In this document: in pieces, positions 9,401-19,227 of the stretch
Layout of the letters: each line of letters opens with the position of its first letter
Position numbering within the stretch: the stretch's first letter is position 1
Origin: Lutispora thermophila DSM 19022
Lineage (GTDB): Bacteria > Bacillota > Clostridia > Lutisporales > Lutisporaceae
NCBI RefSeq assembly: GCF_900142105.1
Contig: NZ_FQZS01000007.1
Span: forward strand, 148,860-212,859
Reading direction: 5' to 3'
DNA: 64,000 bases
The notes under the pieces: model-generated
What the model saw: only the letters and a program-made list of their open reading frames with translations
What the model was told of the DNA's origin: nothing
Databases searched by the model: none
Program-made: the position numbers and the translations under genes

Positions 9401-9492
9401 ACAGCGGATGCGATGCTGCATCGCAGGATAACCCTTTCGTTTAGTGGCAACTTCCCATCCACTAACACTTAACGCGCAGGCATCTACTCTGT
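9401..9492 (-). ncRNA. Tetrahydrofolate (THF) riboswitch aptamer
   Basis: The minus-strand sequence carries the diagnostic conserved blocks of the THF (folE/folT) riboswitch: ACAGAGTAGATG at the 5' edge, GCGCGTTAAGTG, then GGATGGGAAGTTGCC, ACGAAAGGGTTATCC and the closing GCATCCGCTGT. The outer stem pairs ACAG with CTGT. The three-way junction and pseudoknot segments appear in the expected order. It lies 64 bases upstream of folT's ribosome site. The family senses reduced folates and represses folate transport or synthesis genes. Confidence 0.93.
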
Positions 9493-9547
9493 CAGCTATT
9501 TAATTATCAATATTTATAATGATAATATTTTTTTACATAATTTACAA

Positions 9548-9868
9548 CTATTTTATATAACCTTTTTTTATTAATTTATCAATATGCTGTTTCAGTTTTT
9601 CATCTATGGATATATTATAATTTTCTTCCAGCACATACATCATTGAAACAGCAACTTGCGCCACATCAAGAAGTTCTTCAGCTATCTTGTCAATAACCAC
9701 AGCTTCTTCCATTGTGCATTCTTCTCCGTTTAGCCCTCTATATTTGCCTATAAGTTGGGCCAGTTCCCCCGCTTCTTCCATAAGCTTAAGGGCTGTAGAT
9801 TCAATGTTTGGCTTAAGATTGTTAAGCCTTGGCAAGCTTACGCTTTTATACTCCGTTGACCTCATCAC
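9548..9868 (-). CDS. MazG-like family protein (all-alpha NTP pyrophosphohydrolase fold)
   Basis: This small 106-residue protein has the MazG core: ALKLMEEAGELAQLIGKY (E-x-x-E Mg-binding motif) near residue 30 and DKIAEELLDVAQVAVSMMY (E-x-x-D) near residue 65. Proteins of this fold hydrolyse (d)NTPs to NMP and PPi, often as house cleaners. The start is GTG or the ATG directly after it, preceded by GGGGGTATT. It sits between the nitroreductase gene and the THF riboswitch on the same strand. The substrate cannot be assigned. Confidence 0.8.
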   Translation of the reverse strand: MMRSTEYKSVSLPRLNNLKPNIESTALKLMEEAGELAQLIGKYRGLNGEECTMEEAVVIDKIAEELLDVAQVAVSMMYVLEENYNISIDEKLKQHIDKLIKKGYIK

Positions 9869-9915
9869 AATACCCCCGTCATCAATATACTGGGTTCATA
9901 ACTAGCTGAAATTAA

Positions 9916-10515
9916 CTATTTGAATATCTTAAATCTATCTTCTAAAGGCATAAACTCCTTTTCTCCTGCTGGAACTGTTGGCTTTCCAAAGGGCATCTGG
10001 GCAATAAGCTTCCAGTTGTCAGGAATGCTCCAATGCTTCCTTACATCCTCTTCTATCAACTCATTGTAATGCTGCAGCGACGCTCCCAAACCTTCTGCCT
10101 CCAAAGCTGTCCAAATAACATATTGAATCATACCCGATGATTGCTGTGACCATATAGGAAAGTTGTCTTTGTATCTAGGGAACTGTTGCTGCAACGATTG
10201 GACTATGCTCATATCTTCGAAATACAATATTGTCCCGTATCCCATCTTAAAAGAGTTTATTTTCTCCTCAGTTGGAGCAAATTTATCTGCCGGAACAACT
10301 TTTCGCAGTGCTTCCATTGTAATATCCCATAATGCATCATGACTCCTACCTAGCAGTAGAATCACTCTTCCACTCTGGGAGTTAAATGCAGACGGTACAT
10401 GCAGCACCGCTTCTCTTATAACTTCTTCCAGTCTTTCATCGGAAATAGTGGTTTCTTTACTTATTCCATATATGGATCTTCTTTCTTTCACCGCTGTATA
10501 AAAATCGCTTGCCAT
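9916..10515 (-). CDS. Nitroreductase family protein (Frm2/Hbn1-like)
   Basis: This 199-residue FMN-dependent oxidoreductase is of the nitroreductase superfamily. The N-terminus FYTAVKERRSIYGISKE contains the RRSI FMN-phosphate motif. VPSAFNSQSGRVILLLG and FSIPDNWKLIAQMPFGKP-like segments (written here SIPDNWKLIAQMPFGKP) match the fungal Frm2 and bacterial YdgI-like subgroup. These enzymes reduce nitro compounds or respond to fatty acid or oxidative stress. The natural substrate is unknown. ATG follows AAAGGAGATGAAGTTTA. Confidence 0.88.
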   Translation of the reverse strand: MASDFYTAVKERRSIYGISKETTISDERLEEVIREAVLHVPSAFNSQSGRVILLLGRSHDALWDITMEALRKVVPADKFAPTEEKINSFKMGYGTILYFEDMSIVQSLQQQFPRYKDNFPIWSQQSSGMIQYVIWTALEAEGLGASLQHYNELIEEDVRKHWSIPDNWKLIAQMPFGKPTVPAGEKEFMPLEDRFKIFK

Positions 10516-10622
10516 TAAACTTCATCTCCTTTTTATTTAATATACCTTTCATAACATTGATAGTATTTACTAATTTCATATATTTAAAAAATCAATGTGT
10601 TTCATAAGTCAATGAAGCCTTT

Positions 10623-11636
10623 TCAATGATATAAATATTGGTTGAGATAGTTGATAAAACTCTTTATATCTTCCTTATCATCATAATTTTGATAGTGGTT
10701 TAGGCTAAATGCTACAAATTTCTCAACATAAGGTTTTTCTAAAAGCATCTGAATGGATATTCTTTCTTTAGCCGCCGGTTTATTTCCATCAGATGTTGTT
10801 TCGAAGGTCTCAACATTTCCATAAAGCTTTATTCCCAGCTTATCTGTGCTTTTCTTTGTGTATGCAAACAAACTGCTAAGTTGCTTTATATCTACATTAT
10901 TTACTCCTACACCATCCTGAAGTGCAAGAATATCTATCTTTGTATTTCTCATAGCATTCTCCACCAACATTCTCCAATTGGCAAGAGGCATAATCCATCT
11001 ATAGTTTGAATTATAAAATGGAGATATCATTATTTCCTTATCACTTTTTGACTTAATTTCCCAAGCTATTTCCTTAAGAAATTTATTTAAATTCTTCTGA
11101 TAGTTCTTAGTCACGGCAGTAAACTGATAGAACTCATAGGGTATATACCAACCCTCAATGGAAGGATGATGACCATAATTATCTATTACTTCATTAAATA
11201 TTCTCTTATTAATTTCCGCTTCATTCATCAACCATTCCAGATCCATTGCATTTTTAATCCACCAATCATTGTTAAAGCCTAAACCAATTCTCACTTTCAT
11301 CTCTACAAAATCTGCTGCACTAAGAAGATTATCAAGCATGTCCACCTGATTATGTTCATAATTCTCTATACTTGTGGGGTAAACCGCATATCTGTCTCTA
11401 GTATCGGCTATATACTGGACTATCAATTCCTCTACACTGGCTTCTTTAAGCATAAGCAATTCTTTAACCCACCTAGCCTTGTCCCAGTCCTTGGAGTGCC
11501 AGTATTGAATGAAAGAAGCGCTAAATACTCCACTAGGTTTGGCTAATGTTTTTGAAACTTCTTGCTCTGAATATGAAAATGCAATAGCACTAACTAATAA
11601 CAGTATTATAACATAAACCTTCTTCCATCTTCTCAT
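10623..11636 (-). CDS. Secreted DUF4434-type (TIM-barrel, glycosidase-like) protein
   Basis: This 337-residue protein has an N-terminal hydrophobic segment KVYVIILLLVSAIAFSYS after MRRWK, a signal peptide or membrane anchor. SGVFSASFIQYWHSKDWDKA, IEGWYIPYEFYQFT and ISPFYNSNYRW, then DILALQDGVGV, fit DUF4434. That family resembles glycoside hydrolase TIM barrels; the Glu in IPYEF and the Asp in LQDG stand where barrel active sites usually lie. The catalytic role is inferred only. It is a lone gene between the nitroreductase and the chemoreceptor, with no polysaccharide locus nearby. Confidence 0.72.
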   Translation of the reverse strand: MRRWKKVYVIILLLVSAIAFSYSEQEVSKTLAKPSGVFSASFIQYWHSKDWDKARWVKELLMLKEASVEELIVQYIADTRDRYAVYPTSIENYEHNQVDMLDNLLSAADFVEMKVRIGLGFNNDWWIKNAMDLEWLMNEAEINKRIFNEVIDNYGHHPSIEGWYIPYEFYQFTAVTKNYQKNLNKFLKEIAWEIKSKSDKEIMISPFYNSNYRWIMPLANWRMLVENAMRNTKIDILALQDGVGVNNVDIKQLSSLFAYTKKSTDKLGIKLYGNVETFETTSDGNKPAAKERISIQMLLEKPYVEKFVAFSLNHYQNYDDKEDIKSFINYLNQYLYH

Positions 11637-11826
11637 ATGTTTTACCTCATCATGGCCACAAGAACCTTGCTAAAACTAACAAAAACTCACAACAACTGAT
11701 TTGACAGCCTGTCCATATATAAACCGAACTTTAGAGCAGATAATTCATCTTTAAACCATTATATCACATTATGTATACTAGCAAAACAAAAGTATGTTTG
11801 CTTTATTGATGTTTATAATATCCATA

Positions 11827-13815
11827 TCATACCTTAAATCGCATAATTATAGATTGAAGACTTTGGGCAAGGTTTGAAAGGCTCTCACTGGCATAGGCAA
11901 TTTCTTCGATAGATGCAGTTTGCTCCTCTAATGTTGCAGTCATTTCTTCAGTTGAAGCAGAATTCTCTTCTGCAATAGAAGACAAACTCTCGAGTGTGCA
12001 TAAAATTTCATTTTTCATGTTCTGCATATCCTGACCGGAAATAATTAGTTTATCAAGAGCGCTCATAGCTTCACTCATGGCTTGTGATATAGACATATAT
12101 TTTTCTCTGGAGTTTATTACGCTGCTTCTCTGCTGCCTTGATATGTCAGATACCTTTTCCATTGTCAGTACCGCAGATTTTGAATTGCTTTGAAGTTCAT
12201 TCACCATTCCATCAATCATTTTCGTTGAGGCCGATGATTGTTCTGCCAACTTTCTAATCTCTTCAGCAACTACTGAAAAACCACGACCTGCTTCCCCTGC
12301 TCTTGCAGCTTCTATAGCTGCATTCAATGCCAGTAAATTTGTCTGTTCTGCTATTCTTGATATTACACCGCTTGCCTCTCCGATTTTATTGGAGCTATCA
12401 TTGGTTTTCAATATGATATCATAGATTTCCCTTATAGCTTCACTGCTTTCTTCAGTTATCCTATATAAGTTATCGACTTCTTCCAAGCCTTTTTCAACTA
12501 CTTCCTCTACTCTTTTAACAGCTTCATTGAGATCATTCATATGTTCTTGATCCTTTTCAATGCTCTTTCCCAGCAAAAATGCTTTATTTGCTCCTTCTTC
12601 CGTGTTCTTTGCCTGGTCTGTAGCGCTCCTGGATATTTCCTCTATAGTCTTAGAAATCTCTTCAGCTACTTTTGCCGATTGTTGAGAAGTAGCTGTCAAC
12701 TCTTCTGAAGCCGTTGATACTTGTTGAGATGAATCACTTATTTGTCCTATTATATCCCTTAGGCTGTAAGTTATGGTCTGTATGGCCTTTGACAAAGCAC
12801 CAATCTCATCCTTTTTATTTATATAAAATTGAGGAACATCTTGTGTAATATCCAAAGCAGCAATTTTCTCCGAATGCTTGGCTGCAAAAATAATGGGTTT
12901 TGTTATTGAACTTCCTATAATATAAACAAGAACTATGGCTATTATTATAACTATGGTAACAAACACTATAGTAAACTTCTGAAGTTGAACTGCCTCATAC
13001 AGCACTTCACTTTTATCAGCAGTAATTATCATAATCCAATTGGTTCCCCTAACAGGTGCATATCCAGCATATAAATCCTTGTCTTGATAACTATAGCTAC
13101 TTATTCCCTCTTTCTCTTTTAGTATCTTCTCGAATAATTGAGCTACAGAAGCCTGTGAAGGATCGTTTTTAGCTTCAACAATGGCATTGCGTTGGTCTAG
13201 AACTTTTTGATTATCTGGATGTGCTACTACTGTCCCTGAATTGTTAATCATATAAGCATAACCGCTATCACCGTAGCCCAAATCTTGTATAATATCTGAT
13301 AATGCTTTCCATGAACGGCTACCTATTAATGCTCCAACTACTTTTCCATCTCTTTCTATTGGAGTTGCATACATAAAAACAATATCATTCGTAATATTGC
13401 TAATAAACAAATCTGATACATTTGCTTCTCCCTTTAAAGCTTTTGATACATAATCTTTATCGCTTAAATCAATGGTTGAGCCATCTGCATAATAGGCTTT
13501 TCCATCAGGTTGAACCACTCCAATATCAATAAAATTAGTCGCTTTCACTTGATTTTCTATCACAGCCTTCTGTGCTGTCCAATCCATTGTTTTAATATCT
13601 TCTCTCATAGATATCATATTAAGAGTTTTCATTTGCGTTTCAACTCTGGTCTCAACTAACTTAGCAGCTTCAAAGGAAAGAGATTTAAGCGCTTTTTCTG
13701 CCTCATTGGTTAGGGATTCACTGGCTCTATTGCTATTGATAACACCTAATACCGTTAAAGATAACATCATTAAAGTAGAAAAATACAATATCAATTTTGT
13801 CTTAATGCTTTTCAT
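11827..13815 (-). CDS. Methyl-accepting chemotaxis protein with extracellular dCache-type sensor
   Basis: This 662-residue chemoreceptor has TM1 near residues 8-28. A ~250-residue extracellular double-Cache-like domain follows, with [20 protein letters not shown] and [23 protein letters not shown]2 is [20 protein letters not shown] and leads into a HAMP linker. A long coiled-coil signalling domain carries the conserved hairpin tip [20 protein letters not shown] with [20 protein letters not shown]. The start is the ATG seven bases after GGGGG (GGGGGTACAGAA); five more upstream codons lack support. No che genes lie nearby. Small organic ligands such as amino acids are common for dCache receptors, but this is not shown here. 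Confidence 0.95.
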   Translation of the reverse strand: MKSIKTKLILYFSTLMMLSLTVLGVINSNRASESLTNEAEKALKSLSFEAAKLVETRVETQMKTLNMISMREDIKTMDWTAQKAVIENQVKATNFIDIGVVQPDGKAYYADGSTIDLSDKDYVSKALKGEANVSDLFISNITNDIVFMYATPIERDGKVVGALIGSRSWKALSDIIQDLGYGDSGYAYMINNSGTVVAHPDNQKVLDQRNAIVEAKNDPSQASVAQLFEKILKEKEGISSYSYQDKDLYAGYAPVRGTNWIMIITADKSEVLYEAVQLQKFTIVFVTIVIIIAIVLVYIIGSSITKPIIFAAKHSEKIAALDITQDVPQFYINKKDEIGALSKAIQTITYSLRDIIGQISDSSQQVSTASEELTATSQQSAKVAEEISKTIEEISRSATDQAKNTEEGANKAFLLGKSIEKDQEHMNDLNEAVKRVEEVVEKGLEEVDNLYRITEESSEAIREIYDIILKTNDSSNKIGEASGVISRIAEQTNLLALNAAIEAARAGEAGRGFSVVAEEIRKLAEQSSASTKMIDGMVNELQSNSKSAVLTMEKVSDISRQQRSSVINSREKYMSISQAMSEAMSALDKLIISGQDMQNMKNEILCTLESLSSIAEENSASTEEMTATLEEQTASIEEIAYASESLSNLAQSLQSIIMRFKV

Positions 13816-13972
13816 TTCTGTACCCCCCATAACATAATATTATCTTCAATTCTGCATCTCTCAGCCTTTAATCAACTGTTAATCCACCTAAATTATTGCT
13901 TCCACCGGACAGAATATCTTTTCAGTGTAAACTCTTAATATAAAGTTGCTCATGGGAGTTTCTACGGAAAAC

Positions 13973-14572
13973 TTAATTAGAACTCAACATACTACAATTC
14001 CAAAATTTTAACCAACAATTGTAAATTTCCATATCATTCTTTCTGGTATTGCTGATTATTAACTCAAATAATTGGGATCTTTCAAATTTTTTATACTCAT
14101 ATACATAATCACTTAAGCTTCTCTCATCTGATAAAACTCCTCCTTCCACGCATTGTTTAATCATGTCCTGTATCAATTCATCTTCTTTGCTTGTCCATTC
14201 TCTGTACTTTTCCCTTATAATATCTGCAATATCTTCCGGAGGAAACAAATGATATCTAAATAAAAATTTCATCTTTATAATGTTCTGACAATAATAATCC
14301 ATAAAGCCCTTGTAAAGAAAATACAGCTTCATATTTGGAGGTATATCAGATCCTAATTCATCAATGTTTTTTGATATATTTAGTTTTTCTTCCCAGACTT
14401 CATCATAAATACTAAAGAATAACTCCTGTTTGGATTTATAGTAAAAATATAAAGAAGATGGTTTAATTTTCACTTCCTCACAAATGCTTCTTATATTTGT
14501 TGCTTCATAACCAACTTCTACAAACATTTTAAAAGCTGTATAACGTATCATATCATTTGTTTTATTTGACAT
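13973..14572 (-). CDS. TetR/AcrR-family transcriptional regulator
   Basis: This 199-residue protein has an N-terminal helix-turn-helix: MIRYTAFKMFVEVGYEATNI then IRSICEEVKIKPSSLYFYYKSKQELF, the canonical TetR DNA-binding domain. The C-terminal ~140 residues form a poorly conserved ligand domain. The ATG is placed after GGAGGGAAATAAT; a TTG five codons earlier would overlap that site. A palindrome 18 bases upstream of the start is a likely autoregulatory operator. No obvious target gene stands next to it, so the effector is unknown. Confidence 0.9.
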   Translation of the reverse strand: MSNKTNDMIRYTAFKMFVEVGYEATNIRSICEEVKIKPSSLYFYYKSKQELFFSIYDEVWEEKLNISKNIDELGSDIPPNMKLYFLYKGFMDYYCQNIIKMKFLFRYHLFPPEDIADIIREKYREWTSKEDELIQDMIKQCVEGGVLSDERSLSDYVYEYKKFERSQLFELIISNTRKNDMEIYNCWLKFWNCSMLSSN

Positions 14573-14589
14573 ATTATTTCCCTCCAAAG

Positions 14590-14611
14590 GAACATTGACT
14601 ACCGAATGTTC
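14590..14611. promoter_or_regulatory. Operator-like palindrome upstream of the TetR regulator
   Basis: A perfect inverted repeat GAACATT-N8-AATGTTC lies between the TetR start codon and its upstream AT-rich promoter region. Size, symmetry and position match TetR-family operators. Binding is inferred. Confidence 0.6.
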
Positions 14612-14740
14612 GTTAGGTTAATTATACTACTACCCTTTATTTGACACAATAGCCTTTGTTATACAATTAATTACCATTTTTTATGCTATTTCACCATTCC
14701 TTCTATTCTTACCCAAATGTCCAGTGGTTATACTTTGTCA

Positions 14741-14770
14741 AAAAATAAAAGGCTTTCCTGAAAGCCTTTA
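14741..14770 (-). terminator. Rho-independent terminator of the hybrid kinase gene
   Basis: Minus strand: AAAGGCTTTC-AG-GAAAGCCTTT directly after the kinase stop, followed by TATTTTTTG. A perfect 10-bp stem with a T-rich tail. Confidence 0.9.
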
Positions 14771-16786
14771 TCACATTCCTAACCATTTTTCCAATATACT
14801 GTAAAGCTGGTTAATATCAAAGGGCTTGGATATATAATCATCCATTCCTGCTTCAATACATTTATCTCTATCTTCCCGCATTGCATAGGCAGTAACAGCT
14901 ATAATGGGAATATGCCTATTTTTAAACTCTTGCCTAATCATGTCCGTAACCTTATATCCATTCATTCCATGCATCTGTATATCCATGAGAATCAGATCTA
15001 TATTATTGCTTCTCAATACTTCTATTGCTTCTTTTCCACTATATGATGAGATTAATCTGTATCCCTTCCGACTCAATACTCCTTGCATTACTTCCTGATC
15101 AACAATATTATCATCAACATACAATATGGTTTTTACATTGCCAGCATTATCTTCCTTATTATGCATACAGGTACAACGAGAATGATTTGATGCATTAGAT
15201 GGCGTATCAACATAGGTTTTCATATTGCATTCAAAGTAAAAAGAACTTCCTTCTCCTTCCTTGCTTTCATAATCTATGTCTCCACCCATTTCTAAAGCCA
15301 GCTTTTTTGCTATTGACAAACCTAAACCAACACCTATATACTTCTTTTCAGTAGATAAATCTCCTTGGAAAAACTTTTCAAAAATCTTGTCTTTCAACTC
15401 ATCATTTATGCCAATCCCCGAATCTTTAACTATGAATTTGACTTTCTGATATGCATCATCATGGGATATTAACTCTACTCTCAAAATGATATACCCCTTG
15501 TCTGTATATTTTACAGCATTGTTAGTCAGATTTGTGAGGACCTGCTTCAACCTCAGCTCATCACCAATAACCTTAGTGTTAATCCTCGGATCAAAGTAGA
15601 AACCTACTTCCAGTCCCTTTGAGCTTCCTTGCAATAAAAGGTTATTATAAATATTTTTAGTAGTCTTAAACAAATCAAAGGGTTTATTGTCCAGTTGAAT
15701 CTTACCGGCTTCAATTTTTGAAATATCCAATATGTCGTTTATTATGGCTACCAATAAATCAGCAGATTCTTTCATTCTATTGATGTATCTTTTTTGCTCT
15801 TCGTTAAGTGATGTCAGTTCAAGTAATTGCATCATACCTATGATACCATTTATAGGCGTTCTTATCTCATGACTCATGTTTGCCAAAAATATTGATTTTG
15901 CTTGATTTGCGTAATCTGCTTCCTTCTTTAATTGCTCTAATTGCTTGCATTTTTCTTTACACTTTTCCTCTATAAGTTTCCTATCTGTAATATCTTCATT
16001 CGTCCCTATCATTCTAATGGGCTTACCATCATCTGACCACTGTACAACTCTTCCTTTTGTCCTCATCCATTTGTATTCGCCGTTTTTGCATTTTATACGA
16101 TATTCTGCTATAAAGTCTTTGTTTTCATATATCATATGGCATTTTTTCGTGACATGAGGCAAATCCTCATGGTGAAGCAACTCCATCCACGATTCACATG
16201 AGTTATCTATGTCACATTCTTCATATCCAAGAATCTTTATCCAATCATTATGATGCTTAATTTCATTCGTTATAATGTTGAATTCCCATATCCCAAATTG
16301 CCCGCTTTCGAGAGCAATTCTTGCTATTTTCTCATATTCAGCAAGTTTTTTGCACAATTCTATTTTCTTTGATATATCCTTATAAATTACTATGGCACCA
16401 ATGAATTTTTCGTCCGAATCATATACAGGAGATACGGATATGGCAACTTGGATGCTCCTGCCTTCTTTAGAAACTCTTACAGTTTCAAAGTCTTTAACAA
16501 CAGCACCTTTTTTCACCACATCTATTTGAGCTAGCATTTCATTCTTCCTATTCTCAGGTATAAGTATACTTATGTTTTCTCCAATTATTTCCTCTTCAGT
16601 ATATCCGAATTTTTCTTGTGCCCCTTTGCTCCATAAATATATTTCAAAATTCTTCGTCAAGCCTACAATTGCATCATCAAAAACATCTAGGGATATGGAT
16701 GGCATTTTATCATGCTTATTTATCTTTTCTTTACTTGAAAAATTCTTTAGTTTCCAAACAGAACTATCTTTATCATCATGATTCAT
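14771..16786 (-). CDS. Hybrid sensor histidine kinase / response regulator with two PAS domains
   Basis: This 671-residue protein is cytoplasmic, with no membrane segment. The order is PAS near 30-145 (DAIVGLTKNFEIYLWSKGAQ), PAC-PAS near 155-275 (GQFGIWEFNIITNEIKHHND), and a HisKA domain with FLANMSHEIRTPINGIIGMM (phospho-His near 310). An HATPase follows with NAVKYTDKGYI and GVGLGLSIAKKL. A C-terminal receiver has ILYVDDN, the phospho-Asp in LILMDIQMHGMNGYK, and the conserved Lys in YISKPFDI. ATG follows GGGAGGGAGATAT. It has its own terminator and no nearby output partner, so the target is unknown. PAS ligands (redox, haem, small molecules) cannot be read from the sequence. Confidence 0.94.
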   Translation of the reverse strand: MNHDDKDSSVWKLKNFSSKEKINKHDKMPSISLDVFDDAIVGLTKNFEIYLWSKGAQEKFGYTEEEIIGENISILIPENRKNEMLAQIDVVKKGAVVKDFETVRVSKEGRSIQVAISVSPVYDSDEKFIGAIVIYKDISKKIELCKKLAEYEKIARIALESGQFGIWEFNIITNEIKHHNDWIKILGYEECDIDNSCESWMELLHHEDLPHVTKKCHMIYENKDFIAEYRIKCKNGEYKWMRTKGRVVQWSDDGKPIRMIGTNEDITDRKLIEEKCKEKCKQLEQLKKEADYANQAKSIFLANMSHEIRTPINGIIGMMQLLELTSLNEEQKRYINRMKESADLLVAIINDILDISKIEAGKIQLDNKPFDLFKTTKNIYNNLLLQGSSKGLEVGFYFDPRINTKVIGDELRLKQVLTNLTNNAVKYTDKGYIILRVELISHDDAYQKVKFIVKDSGIGINDELKDKIFEKFFQGDLSTEKKYIGVGLGLSIAKKLALEMGGDIDYESKEGEGSSFYFECNMKTYVDTPSNASNHSRCTCMHNKEDNAGNVKTILYVDDNIVDQEVMQGVLSRKGYRLISSYSGKEAIEVLRSNNIDLILMDIQMHGMNGYKVTDMIRQEFKNRHIPIIAVTAYAMREDRDKCIEAGMDDYISKPFDINQLYSILEKWLGM

Positions 16787-16895
16787 ATATCTCCCTCCCT
16801 TTCGTATATTACTATCCTACTTGTCAAACAACTTATCTTTATGTAGTCTGTCTATATCTATCTTTTGTTAACAGTTCTTCAAAACAAATCCTGCC

Positions 16896-16942
16896 AATAT
16901 GCGGTATCAGCCTGTCATTGTGACAGGCTGATACCGCATATT
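16896..16942. repeat. Perfect 22-bp inverted repeat (3-base spacer)
   Basis: AATATGCGGTATCAGCCTG... (22 bases) is followed by TTG and its exact reverse complement. It lies in the 350-base gap between the hybrid kinase start and the DUF1847 operon. Neither strand has a T-run directly after it, so it is not a classical terminator. Nothing else recognisable is in the gap apart from the operon terminator at 17087-17125. Confidence 0.85.
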
Positions 16943-17086
16943 CCCATTTACATTATAAGACTCATAATGCAGTAATTCAACATATCAGTTGGAATAACTG
17001 CATATCAAAAATCAATTAGCTACATATTCTTGCCCGTCCTCATATCAGGCTCCATAATACTCTATAGTCATTAAAAACCTATATAA

Positions 17087-17125
17087 GCAAAAGAGATATT
17101 GAACTAAATTATTCCAATATCTCTT
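17087..17125 (-). terminator. Terminator of the amino-acid ABC transporter operon
   Basis: Minus strand: AAGAGATATTG / CAATATCTCTT, an 11-bp stem with a 13-base loop, followed by TTGCTT. It lies just after the DUF1847 stop codon. Confidence 0.65.
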
Positions 17126-17136
17126 CCACAATATTG

Positions 17137-17760
17137 CTATTTAAAAAGCTTCTTCTTGTAGTATCCATCAGCTGTATATATAGGTGCAAGAGGGTTGTGT
17201 CCAGTTACTCGATCTTTAACTGCAAGGATGGTTGTAGGCCTTTCTAGGTATTTGAGCACCAGGCTATCGTGTCCTACACAAAGCCCTAGCAATATATTAA
17301 AATCAGTTTTCTGCTCATTCATAAGAAGTGCCTGTCCTATAGGATTGCACATGGTTTCTTTTGCACAACCTGATACTGTATCTTCATCCTTTACTCCCAT
17401 ATAGCTCTTTGGAACATCTCCATTCTTACATATCGCCGAAATCACCTCAAAGCCGTTATGTGTCAATATCTTGTCAACTACCTTGGCTTCGTTGAAAAGG
17501 CCAAGGCAAAATATAAGTCCAATTTTTTTGTAACCAGCCTTGTCCATGAACAGCAATATCTCTTCCATACGGGTTAGACGGCCATAACCTTCTGCCTCAA
17601 CAAGTGCCGCATTATAGGCAATCTTGTGATTCTCTTCATCTTTATAGAGCTCCATTGCCTTTCTTTGAATATCTTCATTTTTACTTGGACAATCCTTCAT
17701 AGTCTTCGTCAAGTCATGAATTTTACATCCATGCAAAGTACATTCTGCACATCTATACAT
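17137..17760 (-). CDS. DUF1847 domain protein (Cys-rich, probable metal binding)
   Basis: This 207-residue protein starts MYRCAECTLHGCKIHD, a cysteine-rich N-terminus. Further conserved Cys stretches are LIFCLGLFNEAK, ISAICKNGD, VSGCAKETMCNPIGQA and LLGLCVGHDSL. That pattern is the DUF1847 family, whose function is unknown; the Cys set suggests metal or cluster binding. It is the last gene of the solute-binding protein-permease-ATPase operon, nine bases after the ATPase gene, so its job is probably tied to the imported (perhaps sulfur-containing) amino acid. That link is inference from context. Confidence 0.8.
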   Translation of the reverse strand: MYRCAECTLHGCKIHDLTKTMKDCPSKNEDIQRKAMELYKDEENHKIAYNAALVEAEGYGRLTRMEEILLFMDKAGYKKIGLIFCLGLFNEAKVVDKILTHNGFEVISAICKNGDVPKSYMGVKDEDTVSGCAKETMCNPIGQALLMNEQKTDFNILLGLCVGHDSLVLKYLERPTTILAVKDRVTGHNPLAPIYTADGYYKKKLFK

Positions 17761-17769
17761 AATATCCTC

Positions 17770-18504
17770 CTATACTGAAACAGATCCAACAAACCGCTGT
17801 ATTCTTGGGTTCATGCTATTAAATATTTCTTCTGGGGTTCCTTCTTGAACAATAAGTCCATCTTCCATAAAAACTATACGGTCTGACACCTCTTTGGCAA
17901 ACCTCATCTCATGGGTTACAATCAAAAGCGTCATTGTATGCTTAGAAGCCAAGGCTCTTATAACCTCCAACACTTCATTTACCAGCTCTGGATCAAGAGA
18001 TGACGTAGGCTCATCAAACAGCATAACTTCAGGATTTACTGCCATAGCACGTCCTATCCCTACACGCTGTTGCTGCCCTCCTGACATATGTGCTGGGTAT
18101 ACATCCCTTTTATCTTTAAGTCCTATTGATGTCAAAATCTCCATAGCTTTATCCTCTGCCTCTTTAAGGTTCATGCCCTGGCACATAATCATCGGCTCCA
18201 TAATATTCTGAAGAGCTGTTTTATTCTTAAACAGATTATAATTTTGAAATACCATTGCAGTCTTTCTTCTTAATGCAGAAACCTTTTTATATCTGTTATG
18301 GCCACTCTTAAGGATTACATCTCCTATAGTAATTGTACCTTCTGTAGGTTTTTCAAGATAGTTGATGCATCTCAGCAGCGTGGATTTTCCTGCTCCGGAA
18401 GGACCAATTATAGATACTACCTGTCCTTTTTCAACAGTTAAATCAATTCCCTTCAATACCTGTAGAGAATCAAAGCTTTTCTTTAAACCTTCTATCTTCA
18501 ACAT
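17770..18504 (-). CDS. Polar amino acid ABC transporter ATP-binding protein (GlnQ type)
   Basis: A 244-residue ABC ATPase with Walker [15 protein letters not shown]-loop [13 protein letters not shown], signature [16 protein letters not shown], Walker [15 protein letters not shown] and switch His IVTHEM. The sequence around the Q-loop and D-loop is typical of the polar amino-acid uptake subfamily (GlnQ/HisP/TcyC). It energises the permease and binding protein encoded just upstream. Substrate cannot be fixed; cystine, arginine and glutamine types all look alike at this level. Confidence 0.95.
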   Translation of the reverse strand: MLKIEGLKKSFDSLQVLKGIDLTVEKGQVVSIIGPSGAGKSTLLRCINYLEKPTEGTITIGDVILKSGHNRYKKVSALRRKTAMVFQNYNLFKNKTALQNIMEPMIMCQGMNLKEAEDKAMEILTSIGLKDKRDVYPAHMSGGQQQRVGIGRAMAVNPEVMLFDEPTSSLDPELVNEVLEVIRALASKHTMTLLIVTHEMRFAKEVSDRIVFMEDGLIVQEGTPEEIFNSMNPRIQRFVGSVSV

Positions 18505-18528
18505 AACACTACCTCTTTATTCTATCCT

Positions 18529-19194
18529 TCAATAGGCTTTGTTCATATACTTCTCCAATCTGGACTGTAAATAGGAAATTAAAGAAAGTATTATCCAATA
18601 TATAATCAACACTGCCATATATCCCTCCAGATAACGGAAAGATACATTAGTCTCATTCTTGCAATAAGCTATCATATCCTTCAGGCCCACAATAAAGCAT
18701 AGAGAAGTCGATTTGAACAAATTTGCAAAGCTGTTCATCATGCCCGGTATAGCTACTCTTACAGCTTGTGGAATAATAATACGATATATAGTCTGCCAAG
18801 TGCTAAGTCCTATAGATAATCCTGCTTCAAACTGACCTTTATCAACAGACATTATGGCTCCTCTTATATCCTCACTCATATAAGCTGCAAAGCTCAAAGA
18901 AAGTACTATTATTGTGGCCCAAAAGCTTGACATATTCCTTACTATTCTTGATACCTGAGCAATGCCATAATAAAAAACAAACAACTGTGCAATGAATGGA
19001 GTGCTCCTAAAAAATGATACGAACACAATGGAAAGTTGCTTAAGCACCGGTATATTATAATAGCGGAAGGCAGCAATTATAAAGCCTATAATAACCGAAA
19101 ACACCAAAGATACTCCTGCCACCTCCACAGTTGTAGGAAATCCGCTTAGAATAATAGGAAACATGGAAAAGAAGTATTCAATATCAAAATTCAT
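18529..19194 (-). CDS. Polar amino acid ABC transporter permease
   Basis: This is the 221-residue membrane subunit of the His/Glu/Gln/Arg uptake family. The N-terminal helix region FPIILSGFPTTVEVAGVSLV and FRSTPFIAQLFVFYYG (the HEQ-family R-x-T-P motif) are present. The EAA loop that docks on the ATPase reads EAGLSIGLSTWQTIYRIIIP. About five membrane helices are predicted by eye. It probably acts as a homodimer, since only one permease gene is in the operon. Confidence 0.94.
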   Translation of the reverse strand: MNFDIEYFFSMFPIILSGFPTTVEVAGVSLVFSVIIGFIIAAFRYYNIPVLKQLSIVFVSFFRSTPFIAQLFVFYYGIAQVSRIVRNMSSFWATIIVLSLSFAAYMSEDIRGAIMSVDKGQFEAGLSIGLSTWQTIYRIIIPQAVRVAIPGMMNSFANLFKSTSLCFIVGLKDMIAYCKNETNVSFRYLEGYMAVLIIYWIILSLISYLQSRLEKYMNKAY

Positions 19195-19227
19195 GGCATA
19201 TCCCCTTAATAATAAGTTATATTAGAG

